Shown here: positions 1 through 11,355 of the stretch, piece after piece
How positions within the stretch are numbered: the stretch's first letter is position 1
How the letters are laid out: each line of letters begins with the position of its first letter
Origin: Dendrocalamus latiflorus
Lineage: Eukaryota > Streptophyta > Magnoliopsida > Poales > Poaceae
Assembly (NCBI GenBank): GCA_017311315.1
Contig: CM029626.1
Location: 11,996,106-12,060,105 of the forward strand
DNA: 64,000 bases
Reading direction: 5' to 3'
Notes under the pieces: generated by a model
What the model was told of the DNA's origin: nothing
The model's database searches: none
Seen by the model: only the letters and a program-made list of their open reading frames with translations
Position numbers and translations under genes: made by a program

Positions 1-426
1 ATTATTCCTAACCTTTTCCTAAGCCGAGCATTACATCAGTCTGTGTTTTGGGCAAATGGGAGATGGCTTTTTGACCATTGATAGTTGTTGTGATGACAAC
101 AAACAATAGAGATGCTGATATAGTCAACACATATAGTTTTGGATCAGGGAGTCGTTTGGAGAATTCGCTTTAAAAAGCCATCCATTTGTTTCGACTTTCG
201 AAGATGTAGGACTGGTATGGCAACAGAGGGAGAATGAATGGTAGCGACAAATTCCCCTAAAGTATTCACCGATTCTTCACATAAATAACTACAGAATTAC
301 TGAGTTAGTATCACGTGCACACTTAGCTCACTGGTAATGAACTAAACGAACTGTAGTGAATGAACTGAATGAAATGAACGACACACACTGGCAATGAACT
401 AAACACGAACTAACGGCATCCTCTCC
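1..426. other. Intergenic, no gene seen
   Basis: No coding pattern is visible. From about 330 to 410 a short phrase close to AATGAACTAAAC recurs loosely, which may be local slippage. I see nothing else. Confidence 0.5.
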
Positions 427-1411
427 TCACAGGTCTTCTCTCCTCTCCCATGTACACATGATCCAATCAAGTCGACCCTCGTTGGTTTCTATTGATAGGA
501 AGCTGTCACGACACTCTACCTTCATGAAAAGCTGGGAGGCATAGTAGTACTCATTGCTTCTTTCGGCAGCCCTCGCTTCTTTCACCATCTTCATCAGCCT
601 CAGCAAGTCTTCCCTTGTGGAATGCAGCTCAGGGGATGTCACACTCGAGCTGGAGCCTCGAGTGGATGGCATGAGTCTCCTCTCACATAGGTCCAGCAGT
701 CGCTTCAGCTGGACTTCACGGTCAACATGCTTCCCTGGCCGACTGCTGCTCGGGTATGCTAATGCAAGGCGTGGCCTCTTGCTCCCAAACAAGCCCGCCA
801 TTGGACCTCTGCCAGTGGTCTGCATTGGGGTATGCATACTGCTGGGATCTCCTCCTAGGCTTTCTGTGAGGTCCTCGGTGTCCAGGCCGATGTCGTCCAC
901 ACCCAGCATGAATGCACACTCGCTCGTGGTGGTGGTGTTGCCGAAGACGACTTCCAGCAGGTCCTCATCGCGAGCAACTATGGCCCTGAACTTGTGCATC
1001 ACTGACTTTCCCTGCACTGGCACGATGTTACATCACTCCTTCATTTTAGCTTTGTGTGTGGCGGAAGTAATACAAAGAGCAGTGCACTTGCCAATCAGAA
1101 CTTACTCCACCGACAACAGCCCATCAATCATTGCTTGCCTCGATGCAGCTGTTGTCAGGGTCGACGCCAAGCCCTGTCGCACGAAGTTTCAATACCTTCC
1201 ATTTGTTCTAATCACGACTCAGTTGCTCCCACTTGTTCTTCATTTGCTTGCTGGTGTACGGTAAGCCAGTTCACTCTGTGAACTTATGGAGAAGGTTTTG
1301 CTTACCCAGCATGCTCAACTGTGAATACAGCCGGTTCTGTGCCTCCACCTCCTCGGCGTATACTTGCGGGAATACATGCGTGCTCTCATCGCTCCAGGTA
1401 GCTAGGGCCAT
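427..1411 (-). pseudogene. Myb/SANT-like domain protein, decayed
   Basis: This is a broken copy of the plant Myb/SANT-like (Myb_DNA-bind_3) family, which includes partners of PIF/Harbinger transposases. Reading the minus strand, a plausible start at 1411 gives MALATWSDESTHVF, and the family pattern EEVEAQNR follows. Another frame continues with QMKNKWEQL, KLRATGLGVDP and EASND, the usual middle of the domain. Two stops fall at tryptophan positions of that domain, consistent with TGG to TAG or TGA changes. The last 198 codons (427-1023) are open and carry the variable acidic/serine-rich tail seen in these proteins. At least one frameshift lies near 1270. I infer a dead gene, possibly once part of a Harbinger element, but I found no Harbinger transposase nearby. 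Confidence 0.75.
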
Positions 1412-3786
1412 CTGCAGCCATGACGGCCAAGTGCGATAGCAAAGGTGGTAGACATGCCAGAGCAAACACAGTAGCTAACCATACCCGTCTCTCCACACTA
1501 GGAGAATAAGCTATAGACGAAAGTACGGGCAAAGGAAAGGGTAAAACCTTAATGGGGGCAGGGTGGTCACCACGAGGATGTCTGCGCAAGTTGCTAGGCC
1601 GACCGACGGGGACCTCGCTTGAGCTTGTGAGTGGTCGTGATGGAGGGGCCGCACGTACACGACCGGAGGCACCGCAGGTCGTGGACGGCGGAGCTCGCCT
1701 CGTCGGCCCAACCGAATATTTCAAATCCGCTGTGGGACTCCGCGGCCCCAGATTTGCAACTGGCCCACGGCGAGGACGTCGCGGACGGGCGCTAGGGTGG
1801 GAAGGCCCAAGTGGCGCCGCGGAGGGGGTCACCACTGCCGACGCGGGGGGGGGGGGGGGGGGGTGGAGATGGTGCAATTGCTGGGCGATGGGTGTGTGGG
1901 GAAAAGCGCAGCCGCTTGTGAGGTGGGTGGCATCGCGTAAATGTGGCTTCGGAGTTCCGAAAGAAGCCACATTCACTGACACACCGCTTCAGCTCCGAGC
2001 TACTTCGGATTTCTTCAGCTAGAAGCCATCAGCCCGCGGCTGAAAGCCCAACTGAGCATAACTTAGGTACTCCCGCTAATTGTTGTCGTCCTATGGAATA
2101 CAGGTACGACAGGGAATTAATGCATCGATCATGCGTGCATGGGCAACTCGAAATCAAATTTGTAGCCGATCTCCGGAAGAACCTGGTGCCCATGTCGCCT
2201 CCGATCGCTTTATCGCAAAAGGCCAGCTACTGGATCGAAGAAGAATATATGCACACAAAAGCAGGCGGCGTTTGTACTCTCCAAAAACACCTCTCTCTGT
2301 AAAAGCGTCTTGATTCAGCCAGAAGCTTTGGCTGGACGTGTGCATGGTTCATGGCGACTCGGCCTGCGCGGGCGTCCGTACGCGCCCAGCCGGCTTTGTT
2401 TAACGGGATGGCGAGGGAATGGGGCGGTGATGGGCGGGAGAGAGGGGCGATCTCTCGATCGGCAGGCACACATGCGAGCCTCAACTCAACTGAGAAAAAG
2501 GCCAACGGCGACCATGATTCGTTCATGCGCGCGGGCGCAAATCCTAATCATTATTCGAGTCGATCGAAGTTGGCATAGGCGCACACACCCTCACACACAA
2601 AGATCTCACTTGCCTTTATTCCCAAGAGGTCCTGCCTTAGGCCTTGGAGATTTCGTTCCATATTCCCCATAAAGATTTGAGGCATTGAGCTTTCACAACA
2701 GTTCTAACCAATGGTTCTAAACGAAGTACTTAGCATGGAACATCTTCTTGTGAATTTCTGATCATGGTAATCATATGGCGCATATATGACCGTACCACAT
2801 GCATGTTAAGTTGTTAACTAGCATAGCTAGCTATCTGTCATTTTGACATGGACATGGATGTAGTGTACCAGAATCATATATATTGGCATGGAAATTTGCT
2901 GGTTAATTTGCAATTTGATCTGTTTCCCGGTCGCTATTACACTACCACGGCAAACTGCCACATGGGAACTGTCACGGGTGATGGCATGTGCCTTGAAAAC
3001 TACAGAGTGGCATTGAAGCAACAAGTGCCATGCTTTGGCACATATACAAGCCTATGGTCCTGCCAGTTTAGAGGCCGTTTGAAACGGCCGTAGCCTCTGA
3101 ATTTTAGGTGAAGTTTTTGGTTTTAGAATAGTAATGGCTGAAAATAGAAGCGGCTAGCAGTGAGAGGTGTTTAATTTGATTGGTGCTTTTGGCTGAGCTA
3201 ACTAGATTGTGCCCCCGTTTCAACAAGTTGAAGAAGAAATTAAAAAAAATCACAGCAAATGTCGCTACCATTGTCGTTTGGTGTGTGCTCTCTGTAGCCT
3301 CCTAGGTTGACGGGATGACGGATCTAGCCTCGTTGTTATTGGACGTAGCGTAAAGACCGCCAGATCTAGTACAGGAGGCCAACGGTGGGAGAGGAGAAGG
3401 AGGCCCAGGCCGTGACGAAAGCAGAGCTCGTGGTGGCAAAGGAGCACATGGCGGCACCATCAGGGTGAAGGGCGTGGCAGCGCTAACAGGGCGGAGTGGA
3501 GCTGAAGCTCGTGGTGGCACCATCAAGGCGAAGGTGAAGCCCGTGGCTGTGGCAGAGCGTGGTGCCCAGGGGCGAAGCCAAGTTGTGCTTGCCGAGTGCA
3601 CCGGCACCAGGAAAAAAATAATTTTAAGTAATTAGCAATTAAGTTCCACCGTTTGTGCACTCCCTTAGAGCTCAGTACGTGCACCACCCGGCCTGTAGCT
3701 AGCCCATATACGCATAACGCATGGAACATATGGCCCAACAGGCTTACAGCAGCCACATACAGACGTACTCACATTTGATGCTGGCC
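1412..3786. other. Intergenic, GC-rich then AT-rich, no gene supported
   Basis: From 1500 to 2050 the DNA is GC-rich and open in several frames on both strands, but no family is recognisable, so I treat these frames as composition effects. It contains a G19 run (1845-1863) and a perfect 11-bp inverted repeat (1940-1950 with 1963-1973). From 2050 to 3780 nothing coding is seen. An 8-bp inverted repeat, GGCCGTTT/AAACGGCC, lies at 3073-3089. Confidence 0.5.
1845..1863. repeat. Poly-G run of 19
   Basis: Nineteen consecutive G residues on the plus strand, inside a GC-rich block. Such runs are hard to sequence, so the exact length is uncertain. Confidence 0.9.
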
Positions 3787-4325
3787 TAGGGCTGGATATC
3801 GAGCTGGCTCGGCTCGGCTCGGCTCGGCTCGGTCTGGCTCGGTAGGATAACGAGCTGGCTCGTTATAACTAACGAGCTAAAAAGCCAGCTCGGCTCGGCT
3901 CGACAAAAAGCTCGAGTTAGCTCGTTTGGCTCGTGAGCCAGGACCAAAAAATATCTCCATCATATATTCATCCATGGAAGTTTGGCTCGTTTGGCTCGTT
4001 AGGCTCGTTTGGCTCGTTTGGCTCGTTTGGGTACAATAGAGTACAAATTAACACATGCATGGCTCGTTTGGGTACAATAGAGTACAAATTTACACATTAA
4101 CACATGCAATAGAGTACAAATTAGGTCCATGGAAGCAGCATATGCATATCTAAATTCCTGGAAGCATGGTTCGTTTGGCTCGTGAGCGGCTCGCGAGCTG
4201 GCTCGAGTTGGCTCGTTATAGCTAACGAGCTAAAATCTTGGCTCGGCTCGGCTCGTTATCCTAACGAGCCGAGCCAGCCACGAGCCGAGCGAGCTAACGA
4301 GCTTCGAGTTTTTCGTCCAGCCCTA
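3787..4325. mobile_element. Non-autonomous hAT-type element, GCTCG-rich
   Basis: The element is 539 bp and starts TAGGGCTGGA; the end is its inverse, TCCAGCCCTA. It is flanked by a perfect 8-bp duplication, TGCTGGCC, at 3779-3786 and 4326-4333. Eight-base duplications and TAGGG-type termini are characteristic of hAT elements. It has no coding capacity. The interior is mostly variants of GGCTCG and AACGAGCT arranged as inverted arms, so the strand could fold extensively. A second element of the same architecture lies at 45935-46453. Confidence 0.88.
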
Positions 4326-4984
4326 TGCTGGCCCAACCAACAACCAGGCAGACGAGCAGACGGCAGAGACGTGACTATTCCCTTTCTCTCTTCCTGCTTT
4401 TAGCGAGGAAACGAAATGTCGCCCAGCTCTCAGCCGCACTCCACCCAGCTCCCCCCGCGCTCAAAAAGCAGAACGTACAAGTCCTTGCCGGCGGTCGGCC
4501 ATCGGAATCGTTTGCCTCCTTGCCGGAATCGCCGTCGGTGGAGTCAATAATCTCAGCTCGTCAGTTATCCTCGCTTGTATTCTTGCTGGCCACTGCACAC
4601 GATAGTACGCAATTGATTTCTTCACGATTTTTTTGGTGTAAATTGATTTCTCTGAAGCGATTGAGGTTGTGATTCTAATTCAATTTCTTGACTACCTCTC
4701 CTCTGCTAAATTAAATTGTAGGGTTAACCAGTTAGGGTTTGGAATTGGGGTTTTGGCGTTTTTCTTTTGAAAATTGAGTGATGGGCATGGGCTAAAGGAG
4801 AACTGGAGAAACATTCAAGAAATTGAACAAGCTTATAAAAATCATGTCAAGTAAGTTTATGGTCTATGGATGTCTAATTAGAAAGAGAAAATGATGGAAG
4901 TTACAAATAAGGTTGTAGTGGATCGCTTCAAGAAAATGGCAGAACGCAAATACTAGGAGTAGGAGGTAAGGAATTGCTTTCAAA
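4326..4984. other. Intergenic, no gene seen
   Basis: Short open frames only, none resembling a known family. This is the strip between the hAT element and the left end of the CACTA transposon. Confidence 0.5.
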
Positions 4985-4987
4985 TTT

Positions 4988-5420
4988 CACTACAGGACAG
5001 ACCAATATAAACGGCACATATATCTGCCCTTGTATCTAAGTAAGTGCCTTGGAATGCTTTTGGAGGGCACATATTATGTGTTGGGAAAAATCGTGTCGCG
5101 GAAAGTAAAACGCGGCACATAGATAACCACGACGGTTATATGTGCCGCTATATTCTAAATAACGCCGGCACATGCTATGTGCCGCGATGACAATGGCACA
5201 TATATGTGCCCCTGTATTCTAAAGAACGCCGGCACATGCTATGTGCCGCGATGACAATGGCACATATATGTGCCCCTGTATTCAATGATTGCCGGCACAT
5301 GATTTATGCCATGATATTTTTTAGTGGCACATATTATGTGCCATAGTTAATCTTTTCGCAGCTAATAATATGTGCCATGCATTACTTGCCGGCACATGTT
5401 TTTGCCATCATCGTGCTATA
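4988..5420. repeat. Left subterminal repeats of the CACTA element
   Basis: Many direct and inverted copies of GGCACATA, TATGTGCC and CCGGCACATG, including two near-identical blocks at about 5165-5230 and 5227-5290. In En/Spm such motifs are binding sites for the TNPA protein; that role here is inferred. Confidence 0.85.
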
Positions 5421-6074
5421 GGAGAAGTGATATATATAGGAGGGTCCGATAGAAGCAACCTTGAATACACAAGCGAATTAATACAAAAGAAAAGTTGACT
5501 TCAATCATGTTCACGAAGTGCAGTACAAGAGGAGCAAATTACCTTTAATAAGATCGATTAATTTATACATGAAACGTACTGCCATGTGCATACACATGGG
5601 ATAGGCTACAACATAATCCAAATATATATCCATTGTTCACCTATCCATTCAACACATAGATGAGTAGCAAAATAAAAATGGCATATCCTACTGCATACAA
5701 TACATAACTTAGAAGTTCAACAAAAGCCTTTATAACAATTGTGTCATGTTATCATGTCTTCATGAAAAAGCCCTTGGCACATTTGCAAATAAATCACATC
5801 TACTCCACCTTCCTCTTCAGCAAAAGTGTGGATTATTACACATCGCTCCATCTAATCAGCTGTGATAATCTGGATGAAGAGTGCAAATCAAGGTTATTTG
5901 ATACAATATAGTTAATTGCAACTAATTTATCAAAATGTTCAGCTAGCGTAGAACTATACAGCTATATACTTATCATTATTCTTATTAAGATTAAATTGAG
6001 TAACATGAGCTTATAAGTAGCTCCATAGCATAAATAACTGAGAAACTTAGATGGGCACAAGTAGTTATTAATAC

Positions 6075-9000
6075 CTCTTCCACGCTTGGGTATATTCAGA
6101 GTCGATCCATCTGGTTGCACAACCTATAATATAATAAATGGGATCAGTCGTTATTATTTGGCATATCCTATACCTTTAATTACTGAAACAGAATTCATAC
6201 ATTTTGATTTGGCCACAAAATGCACCGACCGACTGTAGTGCCCAACTTAGTAGGTTGCCCTTGGACTCTAGGTAGCAGTATATTCTTATCAAGAACAACA
6301 TCAACTAAGATCTCATAAAAATCCCCCAAGGGTAGACCATCTGCATATGCAACAGTTTTATCTGTGCATCTAAGTCTTCCATGTGCCACAATTTTATTTT
6401 CAGTAAGTGAAAGTAGAGCAACTTCCTTAGCACCCTACAACAGGAAATGTAAATATATAAGCACTATTCTCCAACATATAAGACCAAATTTGCATATATA
6501 CTTTACACAGAAAGTATTATCTCTCATCCTTATCAATAATCCAGTTTATTGGCATTGCAAAGTAAACAACTTTACTTATAACTGAATCTGACAATATATG
6601 ATCTAGCAATAGCAACTGATTGATTTAAGAGTGAAATGCATGCAAAGTTTACTGTATCAATAGTAACAAGATCCATCGTACTGTGAAAGACATTCAGAAA
6701 CAAAAGCATATACCACTTGCTACAAAGAAACAGATATACGGTACATATAATAATTTTCCTGCAATTTAGCTGACAAAATATTCCTAAGTAGACTCTTTGC
6801 TGCTTCCAGGCAATGTTTTCCCCCCACATTCTACTCAAGGATGATGGCAGAAAGTAGAATAATGAATAGACTAGCTGCATGCATGGCACAACTAAAGTTT
6901 CTATAATTCTGAAATTAAAATTTCCAAAGTGCAATGTTTGTTCCAAAGACCCGGCTGTGTTTGTAACTTTGTATTAGATTGTGTCCAGTGTTCGCACGCT
7001 TCAGCAAATGAAAAAGTTTGCATGAGATTTTCTTGAGGCCTAACTTTCTCCAACTGTTATTGCGTATGACCATCTGTAGGGTATGGTGAGTCAAGATCAC
7101 TGATGGCAGAAATAAAACATCTGGTTCCTTTTATGAGGCCATTTCAACTGTTATTGCGTATGAGGCCATTTCATCAAAAATTCACACAGAGAATGGTTCG
7201 TCAAACTCTGCATCTTCTCTCATGTATTCTTTTGCTGCTATTTGCGATGAGGTGCCTTGTTAAAATTGAGCTTGTTAAAATTTAAGATCCCACATGCACG
7301 TGCACACATGTGAGTGTGCACACACATGACCTAGAAGCTTTTAATTCACCAAAGTTGGGAGTCAGAGGTGCAAATATGGTATAAATGATAAAACATCCAC
7401 AATTGGGACTCCAGGATGAAATGGTTTTTTTTGGCTTTGTTATTCTTTGAAACTGATCTACTTTAGTCCTTGGCCATTTCATGTACCATTTGCTCCATGA
7501 TTTCTCTGTCATAAAACTTCTGAAGGATGATAATGCATTTCAACTCAATTCTGACATTTGGATGCTATACTCCTTGTTATCATACAGTTGACATTTCTGG
7601 GAAGACACTAACCAGAGAATCAGATGGGCCTCTAGAGCTTGTAAGTGTAGCAAAGAGGGTTGTATTTATCTCTGATTAATTATTCCTGCTAGTTTTCTTT
7701 GAGAAGTACTATCTATCTGAACTATGAAGATTCAGTAAACATCAGGAGAAAGATCCCTAAAAATATACTTCTTTGAGATGACAAGCAGGTTATAGAGGAT
7801 GAAGAACTGACCTTTGGAGGTGGGGGTCAACTTACTGGTTCTCCTTGGAAAGGTGGATTTACCATAGCAAATGAAAGTACGGCTGCCCTCTCACTAATAC
7901 TCTAGACAAGACTAACATCACAGTTCAGATTGGAGGCGATTGATCATTCAATCAATAACTATCATTTTGGAAGAATAAATGCACTCTTCCAGACAATCAT
8001 TCAATCAGTGAGCAATGGACAATCATTCCAGAAATGACACTGTAAAATATAATGTCTGATAATAATGATAATGATTATAACCATCCTAAGTGCAGATATT
8101 ATATTCAAGGTAAGATTTCTGGTGCAATAACAGTACTAACAGTAAACTAATGATTACCTCTCCTTGTTTTTTCTGTGGCAATTTCATCACTCTTGTTGTA
8201 GTAATCTCATCTGCCTGTAGCCTATTTTCAGAAGCAAATGACTGTGCTCGTTGATCTTTTGCTAAAGCCACCTCCTACCAAATTCAATAATTGACCATTA
8301 CTATATGAAAACAAACTATGCATTTAAAACTTAGGACAAGAATATAGTGTAGACAAATCCATGCATAGTAAATCACCTGTCATGTTCCTTGCTTTCTCTG
8401 AGGACATGAACCAGAAGCCAATTCTTTATTAAACTAAAACAATAAATGATCACATATACCAGGCACTATGCTTGCACAAATCATAAAGTAGAGACTTTGA
8501 AACGATGCAACACCTGTCCTTGTTTTTGTGGCAGCTTCCTGACAGTATGTTGGTTAACTTCATCCATACGAGTTCTTTTTTTTGCAAAGGCTGATTCTAC
8601 TTGCTTACACCTTAGCACATCCTACCAATTTTGATAATTGATCATTACTATACGAATATGTATTCAACATTGTGGCCAGTAACATAAAATAAATAGAGTC
8701 TTGCCAAGAACAACACCTGTGCCTTTTGTGATGTTCCAATCTGCTTTTTAGAACGGAGACATATAGTATCATCTTTACCAAACTACAGCAACGTTCATTT
8801 AGAAATGATACAAAGTCATAAGCACATGTTAGACAAGGATTGATTATATGTGCTCCATTTGCAAAGTAAACAATGAAAACCTATATATAAAGATTCCACG
8901 ATGTATATAAAGATGCAGATTTCAGGATATATATCAAGATGCCATGGAAATACATAAATAGGTATTGCTCATTGGTGATAATTTTACAATTACTTATTGT

Positions 9001-11220
9001 TCTTTGCTGGCTGTTTAACTAAACAATTCTATAAGATAATTAGAATCAAATTGTATTAACTAGGAAAACAATGCATGATATCTTAGAACTAATTATAAAC
9101 GAAACAACATTTGGTTGTCTCCTTACAGTGAAGGAAAAGCAATTTGAAAGCAGCCAAAGTGAAAGTATTCATTACCTGTCCTTGTTTTTGTCCTACCTTC
9201 CCTGGAATTTGATGGTTAATCTCATCTCTTTGCAATCTATTTTCAGAAGCTGATGATTGTACTTGTTTTTGTCCTACCTTCCCTGGAATTTGATGGTTAA
9301 TCTCATCTCTTTGCAATCTATTTTCAGAAGCTGATGATTGTACTTGTTGACCACTTGCAGCAGGCACATCCTAATATTTACCAGCATTAAGACGAGTGTA
9401 TAAAGTATCAATTCATTTGAGTCTTATGAGCAATGATAAGTATTACAGCAATAACAAGTAAATCACCTTTGAAATATGGGGTGCCTCTAGCTGTTTATCC
9501 GCACCGAGAGTGGATCCTTTCAATGACATTAATAGCATTTCCTTAAGTTCAGCAAATTGTTGTTCATTTCTTGCAAATCTTTCTTCCGCATATGCCTTAT
9601 ATGATTTGTATTCAAATGATATCTCCTCCATCCTAGCTCTGACTTCAGCATTTTCCTCTCCCATTTGCCTAACTGTATCTGCTGTTATTGCTAGAGAAAC
9701 TGCCCTTGTTCCTGCTAGCAGCCCTAGACCAGCAATTTGTTTTGTTTTCTTTTTGTTTGGAAATATATCATCATATAGGTCCCCATCATCAATTGATTTT
9801 AACACAAGATCTGGATTTTCATCCAACTTATCACGTATCTCACCCTACAATTATTCCATTTGTGTTACAGCCATTAGAAAATTAGACTATGTGCAAACTG
9901 TTGCTTTGTTTGAATACTTACAATTTTTTCCTCACATTCCTTGGTAAGAGCTCGTCCATCTCCCCTGGTATGTGTGGCAATATAAACTTCAGCCCTGCTT
10001 GCACGACGACCAAGTATCTCATCCTAGTCGTGAAAAGAATAAGTGGTAAGTACAACACATATTTTCTTAAGTGAACAAACAAATAAAATATATGCTAGGT
10101 ACCAATTGATCATTAACCACAGCAAAGCTCCTCGATCCACATGTATGTACTGCATTGACTTGGTTTGCTCGTTTTTCCTGATTCTTTTTAGCTCTTTCCT
10201 GTACCATAAGTTCAAAAATGTACCATTATTCCACCATAAGTTCAAAACTTGTTTATGAATATATGGGGTTCTACAAACCTTTATTTCTTCCATAGACCAA
10301 TAATCTACAAGCCATTCCCATTCATCTAGTGGAATTCTATTCGCACATCCCTTTTGTATGTTCTCTTCCTTCGTTAGATTCACGTTAAAGTACTTTTTCT
10401 TAAGTGTACTCTTGAAATCACGCCATTTCTTCCCAGCAGATTTCAAGACCCAGGCTTCACATATAGGATCAATGTCAAAGTACACCTGCAATAAAAAATT
10501 GTTATATATGAGAATTAGTAAGAAACATATAAAATTCTACTGCTAATATTCAATTACGATACATGAATAGAGATATATTACATTGACAGTGGTCCATATC
10601 ATCTCTTTATTCTTCACCAGTCTCCAATCTTTTTTCTTCAGTGTTATATCTCCCCCTTTGACTAGAGCAGCAATGAAGTTTGTGAAGTTACATGTTTTTA
10701 TGCCACATGGCTGGCCATATCTATTGATCATGACGAATATTTTCACTGCTTCTCTATTTCTAAAGATTGACCTCATTTTTGTTGGACCTCTCACTTTCCT
10801 TTCTACAGGTACCAACTGGCAACCGGTGTCATTCTCAGCTTCATCGTCATCCACATCATCATAATCATCTTGTTCTTCATCATTCTCAGCAACATAGTCT
10901 GGATCATCTTCTACTTCTATTTCATTTTCAGGATTTAATTGGGGCTGTCCAGCATCAGCCTATTGATGTCATCAGCAGTCAACAACTTGCAGCATTTATA
11001 GAATTAATATATAACAATGTATAGAAATTATATGGCTTACTTTTTGAGCCATTCTTTTAGGCTGAGAAGACCCTGGCTTAGCAATTTCAACAATATTCTT
11101 CGGGGCGTAGTGGTGGAGGTTTAGTTTTTCTAGTAGGGCATAATTATTCTTAATCTTATTTTCACGGTCAATCTCATACTGCACTTTACCGCCTTTTTCG
11201 TTTACTTCCCTTCCTTCCAT
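6075..11220 (-). CDS. TNPA-like (Ptta/En/Spm) CACTA protein, multi-exon
   Basis: This is the second gene of the CACTA element, probably the DNA-binding partner of TNP2. Exons that fit GT-AG rules and all keep phase 0: 11041-11220 (start MEGREVNEK), 10582-10959 (acidic stretch, then GPTKMRS and YGQPCG), 10279-10485 (WRDFKSTLKKKYF), 10103-10198 (RANQ, HTCGSRSFA), 9922-10023 (THTRGDGR), 9467-9844, 9176-9370, 8717-8782, 8514-8621, 8158-8274, 6201-6434 and 6075-6123. The middle exons match the plant transposase Ptta/En/Spm family (Transposase_24). The exon at 6201-6434 (DGLPLGDFYEILVDVV, ILWPNQ) matches the DUF8039-type domain found in these proteins. The exons at 8158-9370 are related to one another. 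The end is uncertain: a short last exon with a stop near 5850 would fit. Exons between 6435 and 8157 may be missed. Confidence 0.82.
8158..9370 (-). repeat. Serially duplicated exons in the TNPA-like gene
   Basis: Three exons encode variants of one 36-39 residue unit: 9176-9370, 8514-8621 and 8158-8274. Shared features are a start of D/E-V, then Q-x-x-S-x-A-S/K-E/K-N/K-R, then D-E-I/V, and an end close to KLPQKQGQ. Inside 9176-9370 the 27-residue core is doubled by an almost exact 81-bp tandem repeat. A fourth, decayed unit with an in-frame stop is visible at about 8364-8420. Intron-exon edges recur too: an acceptor before GATGTG and a donor after CAAGGACAG. Confidence 0.85.
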
Positions 11221-11355
11221 CTTTGGTCCTGCATAACGAATAACAAAACAACAATAAAGTACTTAAAATGTAAGTTATGACATATAAAAGCAGACATGCA
11301 CAGAATTTAGAAATTGTAATGTGCTTGTTTAAATATAAGTCCCCCTTCCCTTTAC

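Noticed and set aside
554..1264. Plus-strand frame of 236 codons
   Set aside because: Antisense of the Myb/SANT-like remnant. The minus strand carries the family motifs.
1552..2022. GC-rich frames on both strands
   Set aside because: Overlapping frames of similar length on both strands, one with a poly-glycine run from the G19 tract. No recognisable domain.
3787..4325. CRISPR-like or satellite-like appearance of the GCTCG repeats
   Set aside because: Plant DNA, no regular spacers, and exact hAT-type termini with an 8-bp duplication explain the block.
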